Shown: one piece after another, positions 37,891-48,717 of the stretch
How positions within the stretch are numbered: position 1 is the stretch's first letter
Layout of the letters: each line of letters begins with the position of its first letter
NCBI GenBank assembly: GCA_030077755.1
Contig: JAQJZZ010000001.1
Location: 1,426,001-1,490,000, forward strand
Length of the DNA stretch: 64,000 nt
Direction of reading: 5' to 3'
DNA from: Filosporella fistucella
Taxonomy: Eukaryota; Ascomycota; Leotiomycetes; Helotiales
The notes under the pieces: model-generated
Seen by the model: the letters and a program-made list of their open reading frames with translations, nothing else
Told to the model about the DNA's origin: nothing
The model's database searches: none
Program-made: the position numbers and the translations under genes

Positions 37891-39324
37891 ATGTGTTTTC
37901 TGGCGAGTATTATTCTCGTTTGGGGCATCATCACAGCACATGCATTAGCCAGTCCACGTGGGATTTTTCCACGGCAGCTCAACCTAAATGCCACCATCTC
38001 GCTCCCTCCACCCACGCAAGATCCATGGTATCACCCACCTCAGAATTGGACCCTTACAACTCCAGGCACAGTACTGAAAACACGGAATCATGCCTACGGC
38101 CAGATCAACATAGGTCACTGCAATGATACATTTCAAGTGCTGTATACAACCGCAGACAGCAACAACAACCTCTCCTGGGCAGTGACGACAATCTTCATCC
38201 CTACTTCTCATACTCTTTGTAATTCCACCAACCTAGCAGCGTGCTCCCACGCTATAGTCTCTTACCAAGTTCCATACGACAGTGCTGATCCAGACGCTAC
38301 ACCCAGCTATCTCTTACAATGGGGCGAGCCATATGGGGAGATGAATGATCTGCTCGCTCGCGGATACTTTGTCGCTGTGCCAGATTATGAAGGGCCACTT
38401 GGCTCTTATTGCGCAGGAGTGCAAGCAGGACATGCGACGATAGATGGTGTACGTGCTGTACTTCAAGTTGCACCAGATCTCCGAATGCAGACGGAAAAGA
38501 TAAAAGTTGCATTGTGGGGATACAGTGGTGGTGCACAAGCTACTGAATTTGCTGCTGAATTGGCTGGGATGTATGCCCCTGAGCTAAAGGTGGCGGGCGC
38601 GGTGGTGGGAGGACCATCGCCGAATTTGACAACCGTAGGGGAGAAGATGAATGGGAAAGATACTGCTGGATTACTCATAGCAGGAATCGTAGGAATTACT
38701 TCTCAACATCTTGCTGCGAGGGAATTCCTGCTGAGTCGCTTGCACAAAGAAGGTCCTTATAACGCCACCGCGTTCATGTCTGCCACTACGATGAGTGGAG
38801 TACAGGTATTGCTTGCATTCATGGGTCAGGATGTGTATAAGTATTTCCTAAACGGGAGCGCCGACTTGTACGCTCCTATCATGCAAGAGATGACGAATAG
38901 AGACGGAGTAATGGGGTACCATGGCACGCCAAATATGCCATTCTTCCTCTACAAGGCTGTCAATGATGAAATGAGTCCCGCGAACGAAAGCGATATCCTT
39001 GTTGATGGATACTGCAAAGCAGGAGCCAATATTTTGTATCATCGGAATACGATTGGAGGGCATAACCAAGAGTTATGGGATGGGAGAGATCGAGCATTAA
39101 GATTCTTGGGTACTGTGCTTGATGGTACATCCGTTTTAGAGGTGCCAACCAGTGGATGCTTGACGGTGAATGTTACTGTTGCGAGCAACGTTACTCTGTC
39201 AGCTAATGGAACAATCTTGGTCGAGCCTCTAGATGTGAGGGTTTTGGAGAATGGGACGATAGTGCTTGCACATGACGTCGTTTCAAAAGCGGCCAGGAAT
39301 AAGCTTGGGGTGTTGTTGAGATGA
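37891..39324 (+). CDS. Secretory lipase/esterase (LIP family)
   Basis: Intronless, 477 residues. The signal peptide is MCFLASIILVWGIITAHALA. The alpha/beta-hydrolase nucleophile elbow is WGYSGGAQA with Ser212. It is preceded by a family-typical run: YQVPYDSADPDATPSYLLQ, GYFVAVPDYEGPLGSYCAG and GVRAVLQ. Acid and histidine candidates are in NDEMSPANESD and NTIGGHNQELW. Several Asn-X-Ser/Thr sites and paired cysteines fit a secreted glycoprotein. These enzymes hydrolyse triacylglycerols and other esters outside the cell. The gene lies next to the aromatic cluster, but its promoter lacks the motif shared there, so it may be an unrelated neighbour or the source of esterase activity for the pathway. 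Confidence 0.9.
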   Translation: MCFLASIILVWGIITAHALASPRGIFPRQLNLNATISLPPPTQDPWYHPPQNWTLTTPGTVLKTRNHAYGQINIGHCNDTFQVLYTTADSNNNLSWAVTTIFIPTSHTLCNSTNLAACSHAIVSYQVPYDSADPDATPSYLLQWGEPYGEMNDLLARGYFVAVPDYEGPLGSYCAGVQAGHATIDGVRAVLQVAPDLRMQTEKIKVALWGYSGGAQATEFAAELAGMYAPELKVAGAVVGGPSPNLTTVGEKMNGKDTAGLLIAGIVGITSQHLAAREFLLSRLHKEGPYNATAFMSATTMSGVQVLLAFMGQDVYKYFLNGSADLYAPIMQEMTNRDGVMGYHGTPNMPFFLYKAVNDEMSPANESDILVDGYCKAGANILYHRNTIGGHNQELWDGRDRALRFLGTVLDGTSVLEVPTSGCLTVNVTVASNVTLSANGTILVEPLDVRVLENGTIVLAHDVVSKAARNKLGVLLR

Positions 39325-39990
39325 GATAGAGGTTGTCGGGATCCTAACTGAACTCAATATAACAACTAATAAAGAGAATGTATATCAAGCTTGAAATATT
39401 GACCATGCGAACCATAGATTCTGAAGTGTTCCAGCAGAATGTTTCTAGCCCCCGCCCCCTGAATTTAGCGAAAGCTAAGGGGGCAAGCACGGGCATCGAG
39501 GCCAGGGAACCCGAGGAGCTAATATTTGAGGGAGGACAGTTGACTGGCAACTGACATGCGCCATGAAAGAAATATTTTTAAAAGTTGTGATCTGAGCAAA
39601 GTTCGCTCTTCGTGATTAGCCGTTGTTGTTCCTTGAGAATAATCACCTCGTTCCGTGCACTCACTAAGCCATGACAATAATGACACATGCTATCGATCAC
39701 CCCGAAAAGAACACAGAAGGATGAATCACGTGCATCGAGGGGTAAATGCGGACATCTTTCCGCGACGTGGAGAAACGATTCACACGTAGTGGGGCAGTTC
39801 GGAGAAAGACTACCCCGCTATAAACCTCAACATCACTTCATCCACGCTAAGCTTTTCTCACAGTGGCAATTGTGATTAAATATAGACATACAGTAGCCAA
39901 GATTTCTAGTTTCATTGCATTCTTCTTGTTCCGAACATCTCAAATTCAGAGAGTCTCCAAGTTGTGAGATATACCCACCTCCAAACCATC
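39325..39990. other. Intergenic spacer and promoter
   Basis: 3' region of the lipase and promoter of the tartrate dehydrogenase-like gene. Two TTCCG elements (about 39650 and 39930) are present; nothing more is recognised. Confidence 0.45.
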
Positions 39991-41457
39991 ATGTCGCCAT
40001 CCTCAAACCCCCCCATTCCAAGCTACCGTATTGCTTCTATACCAGCAGATGGCATCGGACCAGAGGTTATTCAAGCTGGTATTGCCGTCTTGAAGCAGCT
40101 TTCAACCACCCTCGGCACTTTCCAGCTCAAATTTGAGGAGTTCGATTGGGGGTCTGATCGCTATAAGAAGACTGGGAAATATTTACCCGATGACGCATTA
40201 GTAACACTAAAGAAATTTGATGCTATCCTCTTCGGAGCTGTTGGTGCACCTGGTATGTTGATTTCTGTCGAATCCCCTTGTTTTAACGCATCTTAAACGA
40301 ACAATTCTGAAAATGAGTAGATGTACCTGATCACATTTCACTATGGGGTCTCAGATTAGCAATCTGCCAGCCATTACAACAGTACGCCAATGTACGCCCA
40401 ACAAAAGTTTTCCGTGGTACCTCGTCACCGCTACGTAATTGTAAGGCAGGGGATCTCGATTGGGTCATTGTTCGCGAGAATTCAGAAGGCGAATATGTGA
40501 GTGTCAGAATCTTGCAGAATTGTTCCCACTTGCAATGCTTTGTCGGAGTTGTTACACCAGAACAAGTCTACTTGAGAAGTTCTTGTCTGTCCTCAAACAT
40601 TGATTTTATGAATGACTGACTTCGAGTTATTGATTTGTAGGCTGGCCACGGCGGACGGTCTCATGTTAACAAGCCTTGGGAGACAGCTACCGAAGTCTCC
40701 ATCTTTACACGTCACGGAGTCGAGAGGATTATGAGATTTGCATTTGAACTGGCTCAAAAGAGGGAAAAGAAGCATTTGATTGTTGTAACAAAGAGTAATG
40801 CACAGCGAAACGGAATGGTACTCTGGGATCAGGTTGCTAAGGAGGTGGAGAGAGATTTTCCAAATGTTAGAGTGGAGAAGATGTTGGTTGATGCTATGAC
40901 TACGAGAATGGTGCTGAAACCAGAGAGTATTGACACTGTTGTGGCGACTAACTTGGTGAGTCTCCTAGCACTCGTTCTCTGTGACTTGATGTTGCATCTC
41001 GGTTGAAATAGAGGACTGCACTGACAAATGCAGCACGCCGATATTCTGTCTGATCTCGCTGCAGCGCTTGCTGGCTCAATTGGTATCGCACCAACCAGTA
41101 ACTTAGATCCGACTAGAGAGAACCCATCTATGTTCGAGCCAATTCATGGTTCTGCTTTTGATATCACTGGAATGGGAATTGGTATCCTTCTTTCCCCTTA
41201 GTCTGTCTTGTATACCTTTCTAACGTGAGGCAGCTAACCCCGTGGCTACATTCTGGACAGTAGTCGAAATGCTGAAATGGCTAGGTGAGGAAAAAGCAGG
41301 TGAGCAGTTATTAGATATAGTGGAAACTGTATGTGAGAATGGTATAATGACTAAGGATCTTGGTGGGAGTGCTACTACGGCTGAGGTTACCAATGCGGTA
41401 TGCATTGAGATTGGGAAGAGACTAGGGAGGAAGAATGTCTCAAGTGGACAGAGCTAA
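39991..41457 (+). CDS. Tartrate dehydrogenase/decarboxylase-like enzyme (isopropylmalate dehydrogenase family)
   Basis: Five exons (39991-40252, 40321-40496, 40641-40955, 41034-41181, 41234-41457; introns 68, 144, 78 and 52 nt) give 374 residues, the family size. Motifs: [31 protein letters not shown] (made by the first splice), [14 protein letters not shown] (second splice), [14 protein letters not shown], the metal-binding DAMTTRMVL and [13 protein letters not shown], and the NAD-binding [14 protein letters not shown] and IANPVATFW. The [13 protein letters not shown] and GHGGR signatures point to tartrate dehydrogenase/decarboxylase rather than leucine biosynthesis. It oxidises tartrate or D-malate with NAD. 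Cytosolic. Confidence 0.85.
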
Positions 41458-42042
41458 ATGTGCGAAAGCTGCTTGAAACTCTTTTCTTCGAACCATTTTT
41501 CAATGTGATTATAAAAATATTTATTCACCTCTGGAGAGAATTATACATGAACACAATTTTCCTCGCTCGAGAATCAAGTGTCCCAAGTCAACAAAATTGC
41601 GTGGACCAATTGTCCCTTGCATCAAAGTTGCCAATTTGTTAAGCCACGAAGGTAAGAAAATCAAAAAAGAGCATAAGACGTGCTTGGGAATTCCGAAAAA
41701 GGGATGTGCTTTATTTGAGGCTTGCAGCTGAGGTGGGGAGACTCCAGGTTTGTGGCGCTGATCTCCCAACAATGTTGGTCATCACAAACAAACTTCTTAT
41801 GTCTCTACCTTGAAGAAATAGATTTATATGGAAGGCTGCCTCAAATAGACATTCAAGGGCATTTTGTATGTGACTAGGCGGATGTTTTCTGAATCTGAGC
41901 TGTGCAGGATGTTTAGAGAAGTGTCTTAACCATGAACTTCCAGCTCTCCGTATCTGTATAAAGGAGAAATCTGTCTCTTCTCCTTTCCCGGAAGTAACTA
42001 ACTTCATAACATATGTTTTGGACATCACGATCTCAACCAACC
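41458..42042. other. Intergenic spacer
   Basis: Contains the 3' region of the preceding gene and sequence upstream of the small cysteine-rich relic. A TATA-like tract and pyrimidine-rich stretch (about 41953-41988) look like an intact fungal core promoter in front of that relic. Confidence 0.4.
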
Positions 42043-42540
42043 ATGCACTTCACGAACAAGTTAGTTGCGATGGCCGCACCTGTCAAGATATGCTAACTGA
42101 TCCTAATAATTGCGGTAGATGTGGCAATGTGGTAAGTTGTCTTATGTTTGACCTTTCATTTATAAGCCCAACACCCACATTCTAATCATCGTCAGTGCTC
42201 ATCTGGTGTATGCCAAAACGGACACTGCTCTGCTCCTACTTGTGATGGGTTGACATGTGCCAGCTTGAACAATTGTGCATCTCGTTGTTTCTGTTTCGCA
42301 GCAGCAAATAGCATCTGATTTTGCAGCCCCAATGTAGCTTGTGCGCCACTACCTGATTGCTTTTCGAATCTTGATTGCGCTGAAGGCACTGTATGCGCTA
42401 CTTGCACCTGTTACAGTAGAAATTTTTGTTTGCAATCCTGTTCGGGGAGTCTTGCTCAGACGTTGTCTATTGACGCCAGTGTCAACGCTTCGTCTATCAA
42501 TGAGTCTGGCCTATTCACAGGAGGAGAACGTTTAAGTTAA
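42043..42540 (+). pseudogene. Broken gene for a small secreted cysteine-rich protein
   Basis: Two blocks, about 42063-42131 and 42196-42540, join over a canonical intron (gtaagt to gtcag). They read SCDGRTCQDMLTDPNNCGR and then CSSGVCQNGHC, TCDGLTCASLNNC, FCSPNVACAPLPDC, DCAEGTVCATCTC. This is the pattern of fungal secreted proteins with many Cys pairs. Two faults are visible. The in-frame codon 42316-42318 is TGA, although the same frame continues with cysteine-rich sequence for 74 more codons to TAA at 42538. The nearby ATG (42043, MHFTNKL) is in another frame and is not followed by a signal peptide, as if the signal region had been partly deleted. I call it a pseudogene; stop readthrough is a remote alternative. 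I give no reconstruction. Confidence 0.6.
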
Positions 42541-42702
42541 GGTGAAATCATGTCAAACCTTACGAAGCAAGGCAGGAGTCCTAGGGAAAATACGAAGTCG
42601 CAATTTTGATGGCCGCTCTGAGCGTGCATTGCTATATCCAATATATAGTCTATTTGCAGAACGCATCATTTCTTCCCGCATTGATTTCGATTTGAAACTC
42701 GA

Positions 42703-44005
42703 TCATGCGGCAACGAGCACCCCCCTATATCTTAACTTGCCCTTATTTAACTTCTCCAACACTTCCGTCATGCCCTTCTCTGAGAACTCAAATGTCTCGA
42801 TAACGGGTCTAACACCAGTCCGAGCAGCAAACTCAAGCATATCTGCGTGGATGCCCCGCGATGCTACGAGAGAAGACTTGACATTGTAGCAATCGAAGAA
42901 AAATGGGAAGCTCCTGTGGGATTAAAGTTATCAGATGTGTACTAGAGACAGAAGAAATGTGGAGACTCACGGAATCTCAAGCGGCTCCATTGGTGCCGCG
43001 AGAGCAACGATGCTGCCTCTGCGAGCGAGCACTTCTTTCTTCATAACCTGAAAATATCAGCGATCGTTTTGTAAAAGTTTGACAGCCATACTTCGACCAA
43101 TCCGGGTACTTGTTACTAGTGACAATCAAGACATCAACCGGCTTTGACACTTTCTCCGGCTCGCTCAGCAAACAAAATTCGGTTGCACCGAAGCCTTTGG
43201 CTTCAGCCTCTTTGTCCTTGCTCGTAGAGAACACGACAGTATCATAGCCCATTTTGGCAGAAAATTGAATAGCGAGATGACCGAGGCCGCCAATTCCGAG
43301 GATACCGACCCTATCGCCCGTTTTTGTGTGGGTACGGATGGCATTGTATACAGTTGAACCGGCACATTGGAGTGGCGCCGCATCGGCAGAAGAGATGGAC
43401 GGCGGAATTTTATGGATGTAGGTTTCTATTCCAATGTCTGAGAATGGAATTAGCCCACTTACTGGAACCAGTAATGGAGTCCGAAAGATGAAGGGGAAAA
43501 TAGCTCACAATAATCACCAAATGTACCATTGTTAAAGTCGCCTTCGCCATAGATGGTACGCTCGTAGCAGCTCATGTCATCTCCTCGAAGGCAGTATGCA
43601 CAATGCCCACAGCTCTATGATAGGTTTAGTTATGTTCGTTCAAACACTATAGATGGCTGCTTACATTCCTCAAGTAACCTCCTCCAACACGGTCGCCCAC
43701 TGCTAGCTGAGTGACTTCACTCCCTATACTTTCCACAATGCCTAGTTGCAAATGTCAGTTCATGGAACAGATTCAATGATGGTTGCAGAGAATAAGGCTG
43801 GGAACGAGGAACACAACAGCAACACACCTACGCCTTCATGGCCAAGAGACAATCCAAAACCTATCATATGAACATCGGTTCCGCACACAGACGCATGTGT
43901 GATTTTGACAAGCACTTCTTTTGGACCAAGGGTGGCGGGCAATTCGGCTGGGACTTTCTTTACAGCGCCTTCGATCCCTCGATATACAAAGTTCTGGGTC
44001 GCCAT
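42703..44005 (-). CDS. Cinnamyl-alcohol-dehydrogenase-like zinc dehydrogenase, frame problem at one intron
   Basis: Six exons on the minus strand: 44005-43828, 43741-43665, 43614-43509, 43437-43092, 43047-42971, 42913-42703. Motifs: SVCGTDVHM, GLSLGHEGVG, the structural-zinc loop SCGHCAYCLRGDDMSC, and GILGIGGLGHLAIQ. The end is FFFDCYNVKSSLVASRG, then TEVLEKLNKGKLRYRGVLV. All junctions keep frame except the one between exons 4 and 5. The obvious donor (AA|gtatgg, phase 2) and acceptor (ttttcag|GTTATG, needs phase 0) do not fit and would create a stop. An acceptor further on (43018, ctcgcag) restores the frame but drops about ten conserved residues. So the gene is either slightly damaged or spliced unusually. 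The family reduces aromatic and other aldehydes with NADPH. Confidence 0.68.
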
Positions 44006-44894
44006 TGTGGTATCCTGTTGTGTAGCAAAGATTGAAAAGAGACCGCAATGGGCAGGTGTGGAAATGGCTGGGAAGAAAGAATGATCCTCAAAGAGGAGCA
44101 ATTGTCCTACTACTTATAGAGACGCCAACAGACATTACGTCCCAAGACATCGACTGAATTAAATGAGAGCCGCAGCTGCAACCGCAGCTTTACTAACAAT
44201 GAGATTGTGACATTGATCACTATTCGTTAAATTAATTTTGTTCCCACAAGCAGACGTACCACAATGCAGAATGATTACGGGTCATGATTCCATTCATTCC
44301 AATCGGTGTTCACAGAGCAAGCCTTGTAGCCCATCCACGACCTTCAGCCAACCATGGAGCTTGACGAAGCTGTATCAAGCTGTTGGAATGCAACTGTAGA
44401 ACGTGTAAGACGTTAATCATCGAGAGCGTACACGAGAATGGAGCGACATTGCGAGCTGAGTAATCCCACACAGTGTATCTCTTGGAATAGACAAAATGAT
44501 TGGAGAGAAGGTTTGCTGACTGCGGCGACCAATGAGAAGTGGCCTAGCCTGCATAGCGCTAAGCTCCATGTATGAGATGCTGCACATAGGTAATGATGAA
44601 AGATGGGACTAGTAAATAAATTGGATAGTGGTGAAATATCGAGGACTAAGTTTGACGCTGAAAATGATCATAAAATCTAAAACGAAATGCTGATTCAGGT
44701 ATCGTGCAATAAAATCCGCCGGGATAATTATGGGTATCATCATTCGTTATGTCCAAATCATGGATGTCCCACTCAGTATAACACATCGCCCTTTGTTTGT
44801 CCTCATCAGCATCTTTTCCATGCTCGAAATCGAGGTGGATTATCCACCTGCATTTTCCCGGATATCAAGGCAGGTCGACACTTATCTCAGAATG
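44006..44894. other. Intergenic, no gene recognised
   Basis: Promoter side of the dehydrogenase gene, followed by the 3' side of the F-box gene. ORFs on the plus strand over 44687-45245 are antisense shadows of the acidic F-box protein end. Confidence 0.5.
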
Positions 44895-45849
44895 CTAAGC
44901 ATCTTCATCGTGGCTGTCTTCGTCTTCCCATTCGTCGTCTTCTTCTTCTTCTTCTTCCGAGTCCTCCTCGCTCCCTTCACTCTCGTCATCACTGAAGTCC
45001 TGGTCTTGACACTCGTCTCGGAGCTGTTGAAGCTGTTTCAAGGCTTTCAATTCCATCGCTTCATCCCCATCACGCCCAAAATCCCACTCCGTCCCATCTT
45101 GATCCTGGTATTGCTTCTTTATCCTCGCTCTTCTAGCCAACTTTCTGCCATCCTGGTCATCATCTGCGAAAGCATAAATGGCTTTAGATATGACCTCCAT
45201 TGGGTCCATTTCACGCCTATCCACCTTTCCCTTGAGCTCCGCTAACCAAGCTTCCTTGTTCTGGGCAACTTGTGTGGTAAGCTTGCGGTAGAGTTGTTCT
45301 TCTGCGTAGAACGCAGTAAAAAGTTCATGCCAATTACAGGATATCTCCAGCTTATCGGCATTGAATGAGAGGGCCGGTATGGGGCCATCATTGATATTGA
45401 GACGTATTTGTACATAGTGTTGTGGAGACTCCAAATCTACACTCCGTATATATGCTCCCAGTCTTTTCCTTATCAGCGATAGAAGATCATCTGGTATGCC
45501 TTCGTTGCTATTAAATATGGCAATATTTTTGTCGTCTGAAAGTGTCGAGAATTCGAATTCGGCGAGAAGAGGGAGTTGCTGGGCGATATCATATTCAGCA
45601 GAAGGAACGAATGTTCCTGCACTATTAGCAGATGGCCCGTATAGATATTCCAAACTTACCAAGATAAAATCCAATTCTCGCCTTTGTCAGATGCCGCTCC
45701 CGAAATATTGATTCTGCTGCCTCTTTGAATGTACTGCACACATGGCGGCATGTCATCCATAGCTCTGGCAGATCCTCATCGCTCCTAAATGTCTCCAGGA
45801 CACGAATCCAGAGCTCATTCGGCAGGAAAGGAAGGGCTTTCGTAGCCAT
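44895..45849 (-). CDS. F-box protein with acidic C-terminus
   Basis: Two exons on the minus strand (45849-45660, 45616-44895; 43-nt intron) give 303 residues. Residues 6-22 read LPFLPNELWIRVLETFR, followed by LWMTCRHVCSTFKEAAESIF, a standard F-box fold that binds Skp1 in SCF ubiquitin ligases. The middle region has no recognised repeat. The C-terminal about 35 residues are almost entirely Glu, Asp and Ser. The substrate is unknown. The acidic tail suggests a nuclear or chromatin contact, but this is a guess. Confidence 0.78.
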
Positions 45850-46400
45850 GACAATAATTGCGGTCTGCTACGGTGCAAGATATCGATGTGATAGAAGATA
45901 AGATGGTGCAGCTACTACAATAACATCACGCCGAGGGAAGTGAAGTGTGGGGAATTGGCGAGCTTCGGAAACTCCAGGGAACGCGTCTGCTAACACGCGC
46001 CTTTTTGCGCCGTGAACATTTTGTCACTAAGTGAAAACTTAAACACAACCTCATCATTCTTTTCGATGCTGAATCTTGATTTTTGATCTATGTCAAGCTA
46101 CGTTCTTTGAATTATTTCATAACATCATTGTTCCGAACTCTCTCTGCCTCGAGATCAAGTTGCTGAGCAGTCGAAAGTGTCGCTCCTCAATATGCAATAC
46201 ATCAGTCTCATGGAGTCACATATTCTGCCCAGTTGGCGATACATATGATTCAGGACTACGCAGCCACTTCAAATTTCCTCTGCAAACAGAAATGACGCCG
46301 GGTACATATTCGCGAGACCCACTGGCATTCTGCAAATTCACTCTTACCAATTTCAATTTGATTTGACGGCTGCCATCTGCATCTTCAAAGCCTTCACACT
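45850..46400. other. Intergenic spacer
   Basis: Upstream of the F-box gene and downstream of the decayed gene on the same strand. One 96-codon plus-strand ORF (46076-46366) has no recognisable motif. Confidence 0.45.
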
Positions 46401-47902
46401 CGCCCGTGCCTGTACGATCATGTAGTGGGCTGAATCAAGCCAAACAAGATCGTCAAAATCAAAACGAGGAACGCGATCCAGAAATTAGCCCACTCCCTCC
46501 TATTCCTGCGGTCGTGCCACCACTGATGGCTCGGACTTGTCGTATGCTTCTTCGAGATTTAAGAGGCTCTCGCCAATATGAGATTTCTGAGATGGAGAGA
46601 GATGTTGTTGGGAGACCGCCACCTAGTGGGTCGATATAAATTTCTTGGTCAGCAGCTGCGGCGATACTTTTCTAGAGCCAGCTATGTGATCGTATGTCTG
46701 CGCGGGGGAAAAGAGAAGCAAGTGTTCAGAGGGTTTCCTCGGCGAGGCCATCTGGAAGATACTCACTGATTTCATGAGCCATGATGACACTCGCTGACGC
46801 TACAGATGGTTCCTTTCAGTCAAATTTTCGACAATCGAGGCGGAATGGAGCACCAGAATTTGCCCTCCATTGTTTAAAACCATGTGGTCTGCGATGTTGT
46901 AAGTCCATTTTATTCGAAAGCCACCGAATTGTACTAGATTGAATATCGTCAGATGCGGAGAGAGGTGGCGATGCCCATAGTGAGGCTGCGTGGGCTCCGG
47001 AACGAGTCTTCAATTACGGATGTAGAGGGCTTGTCATCTGGCCAGTGAATCTGTAATAGTGTTTACACGAGCTTTTAAATTTATCTTAAAGGGAAATAAC
47101 TCAGAATTTTCATTATACCCGTTGCGGGAGGAGGACCTACCATTGTCTGACCTGGAGTAAAGGTGTCATATCCAGCCAGACTCGAAATCAACCAAAGACG
47201 AATTGCCAAGTCGAGCGATTTGTCAACTTGAGAGGAGCGGCATGATCGAAAGTTAGGAGCCGCAGTAAGGAGCTTAGCTCGCATATCAGCTCGACTGTCG
47301 AGTTTTTGCTGCTTCAGATGTTGCACAATGTACAAAAGATCTTTTTAGGTGGTGATTGCGTGGTCCATAGGAAGCTGCCCTGCACAAACACTTCCCTGAA
47401 AATTTGAAATAGACTTCGTAATTAGAACTTTTAGCACTATAAAAGCAATTGTGAGAAATATTCTGCATAAGCTGGCTGGATACACACTTGGCGGGGTGAT
47501 CCCAGAATCTTTCTGCTATCAAGTTTCTCAGCGACGCGGGCAATGACCTCGAACTGCCTCCACCAAATATAGGAGCATCCAAAACATTCGAGGAATTCAT
47601 TACAGGAAGTCAAGCTAGATCCTCTCATGGAAGCGTCGACGGCACACACTAGGATCGAAATGTGAAGCTCAAGAATCAAATCATGAAAGTAGCTGTGTGT
47701 AGTGGCTATGCGAGGAGGCCGACTCTCACCGAAGAAGAAATTGATTATACACAGCCCAGAAGTTCTCAAATAATTGCCTCATTTTGAATCGACGCCTGTC
47801 TTTGTTGGTGCCACAATATGCGTGTTGCAAGCAACCGAAAGGGAGACATGACCCGACTTCTTCTTCGATGGTGTAAAGTTCTCCCCCCGAGAAGAAATTC
47901 AT
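46400..47902 (-). pseudogene. Decayed gene of a fungal C-terminal-membrane-anchor protein family
   Basis: Fragments in all three minus frames line up in the order expected for one protein. From about 47902: RQLFENFWAVYNQFLLR; then IFGGGSSRSLPASLRNLIAE; across a plausible intron, KEVFVQGSFLWTTQSPPK; then QHLKQQKLDSRADMRAKLLT, KSLDLAIRLWLISS, IHWPDDKPS after an intron (47051-47140), NLVQFGGFRIKWTYNIADHM, SEYLPDGLAEET, and finally QWWHDRRNRREWANFWIAFL continuing into a membrane segment (46430-46534). I know this layout from large uncharacterised fungal proteins, but cannot name the family. At least four frame changes and stops between fragments show decay. No intact ORF remains. Confidence 0.6.
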
Positions 47903-48138
47903 GTCTGATATATCTTACTTGACGACTATCGACCCAATACGTCTGCGACAACGAAAACAACGACCTCACCCTCGAGAAATCTCGAAGGTAGTCTGAGGGA
48001 AAGCTTGAGAAATGCCGTATTTGAGGAGAGTGTACCTCGCCAGAATAATCTCCACTTCCCCGAGGCTATGGGAGTAGACCAGTGCTTCTGCTGACCATGA
48101 GAATAGATATACATGCTGTTTCGGGCGAGAATGGCCAC

Positions 48139-48717
48139 CTAAAATTCAAGGCTGGAAGATATGGGACTTGAAGCCTGAAGGAACTGCCGAGAAGCTCTGG
48201 AACAGTCGACTATTTTCCTACACCAGAGATCTCGTTAACAACACCGAGACAAAGTCTGAAGTAGAAGCCGCTGTTCACGCATGGATGATCGGCAAAGCAG
48301 AGACTCATGCAAGGCCAACTGTCGTGATATTTAGCACATCATAGAGGTTCAGAGGAGATGCAAGAACATCCATCTTGAAGAACGGGTTTCTGGTACGTGG
48401 GTTCCGACCGGAACTTGAACGCCGTTGATGAGATATGATCGACTACGTAGGCAAAGCACAACTTTGGCATCAGGATTTTGTCAGCAGCAATATGCAAAGA
48501 TAGCAAGAGATATGTCTTTCTGGCTAGCACAGAGTCTCGTAAATCTGAAATTCTTGGTGTTCGGATATGTGTCCCTTTCCAAGAGGGCGAAAAATGGCAA
48601 GTGGCAACCAGTGGTGGTACTGTAGATTTCGATCTTGTGCAAGCTGGAGGCGAACGTCATATTCAGGGGTACGGGTTGACGGTTCCTCCATATTTCATTC
48701 GGCGTCTCAGAGGTTGA
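48139..48717 (+). pseudogene. Decayed fungal gene with ATSGG...YGLTVPP-type segment
   Basis: Plus-strand fragments read KPEGTAEKLWNSRLFSYTRD, then HARPTVVIFSTS followed by TAG, and after further stops GVRICVPFQEGEKWQVATSG and HIQGYGLTVPPYF. The order (a 'RPTVVFF' segment, then 'A..GG', then 'YGLT..HPF') recalls a common uncharacterised fungal protein type. In-frame TAG and TGA codons interrupt it. It lies head to head with the relic at 46400-47902. Which family it came from cannot be settled without a search. Confidence 0.42.

Noticed and set aside
44730..45245. Plus-strand ORF rich in Phe/Leu/Pro
   Set aside because: It is the antisense shadow of the acidic C-terminus of the F-box protein.
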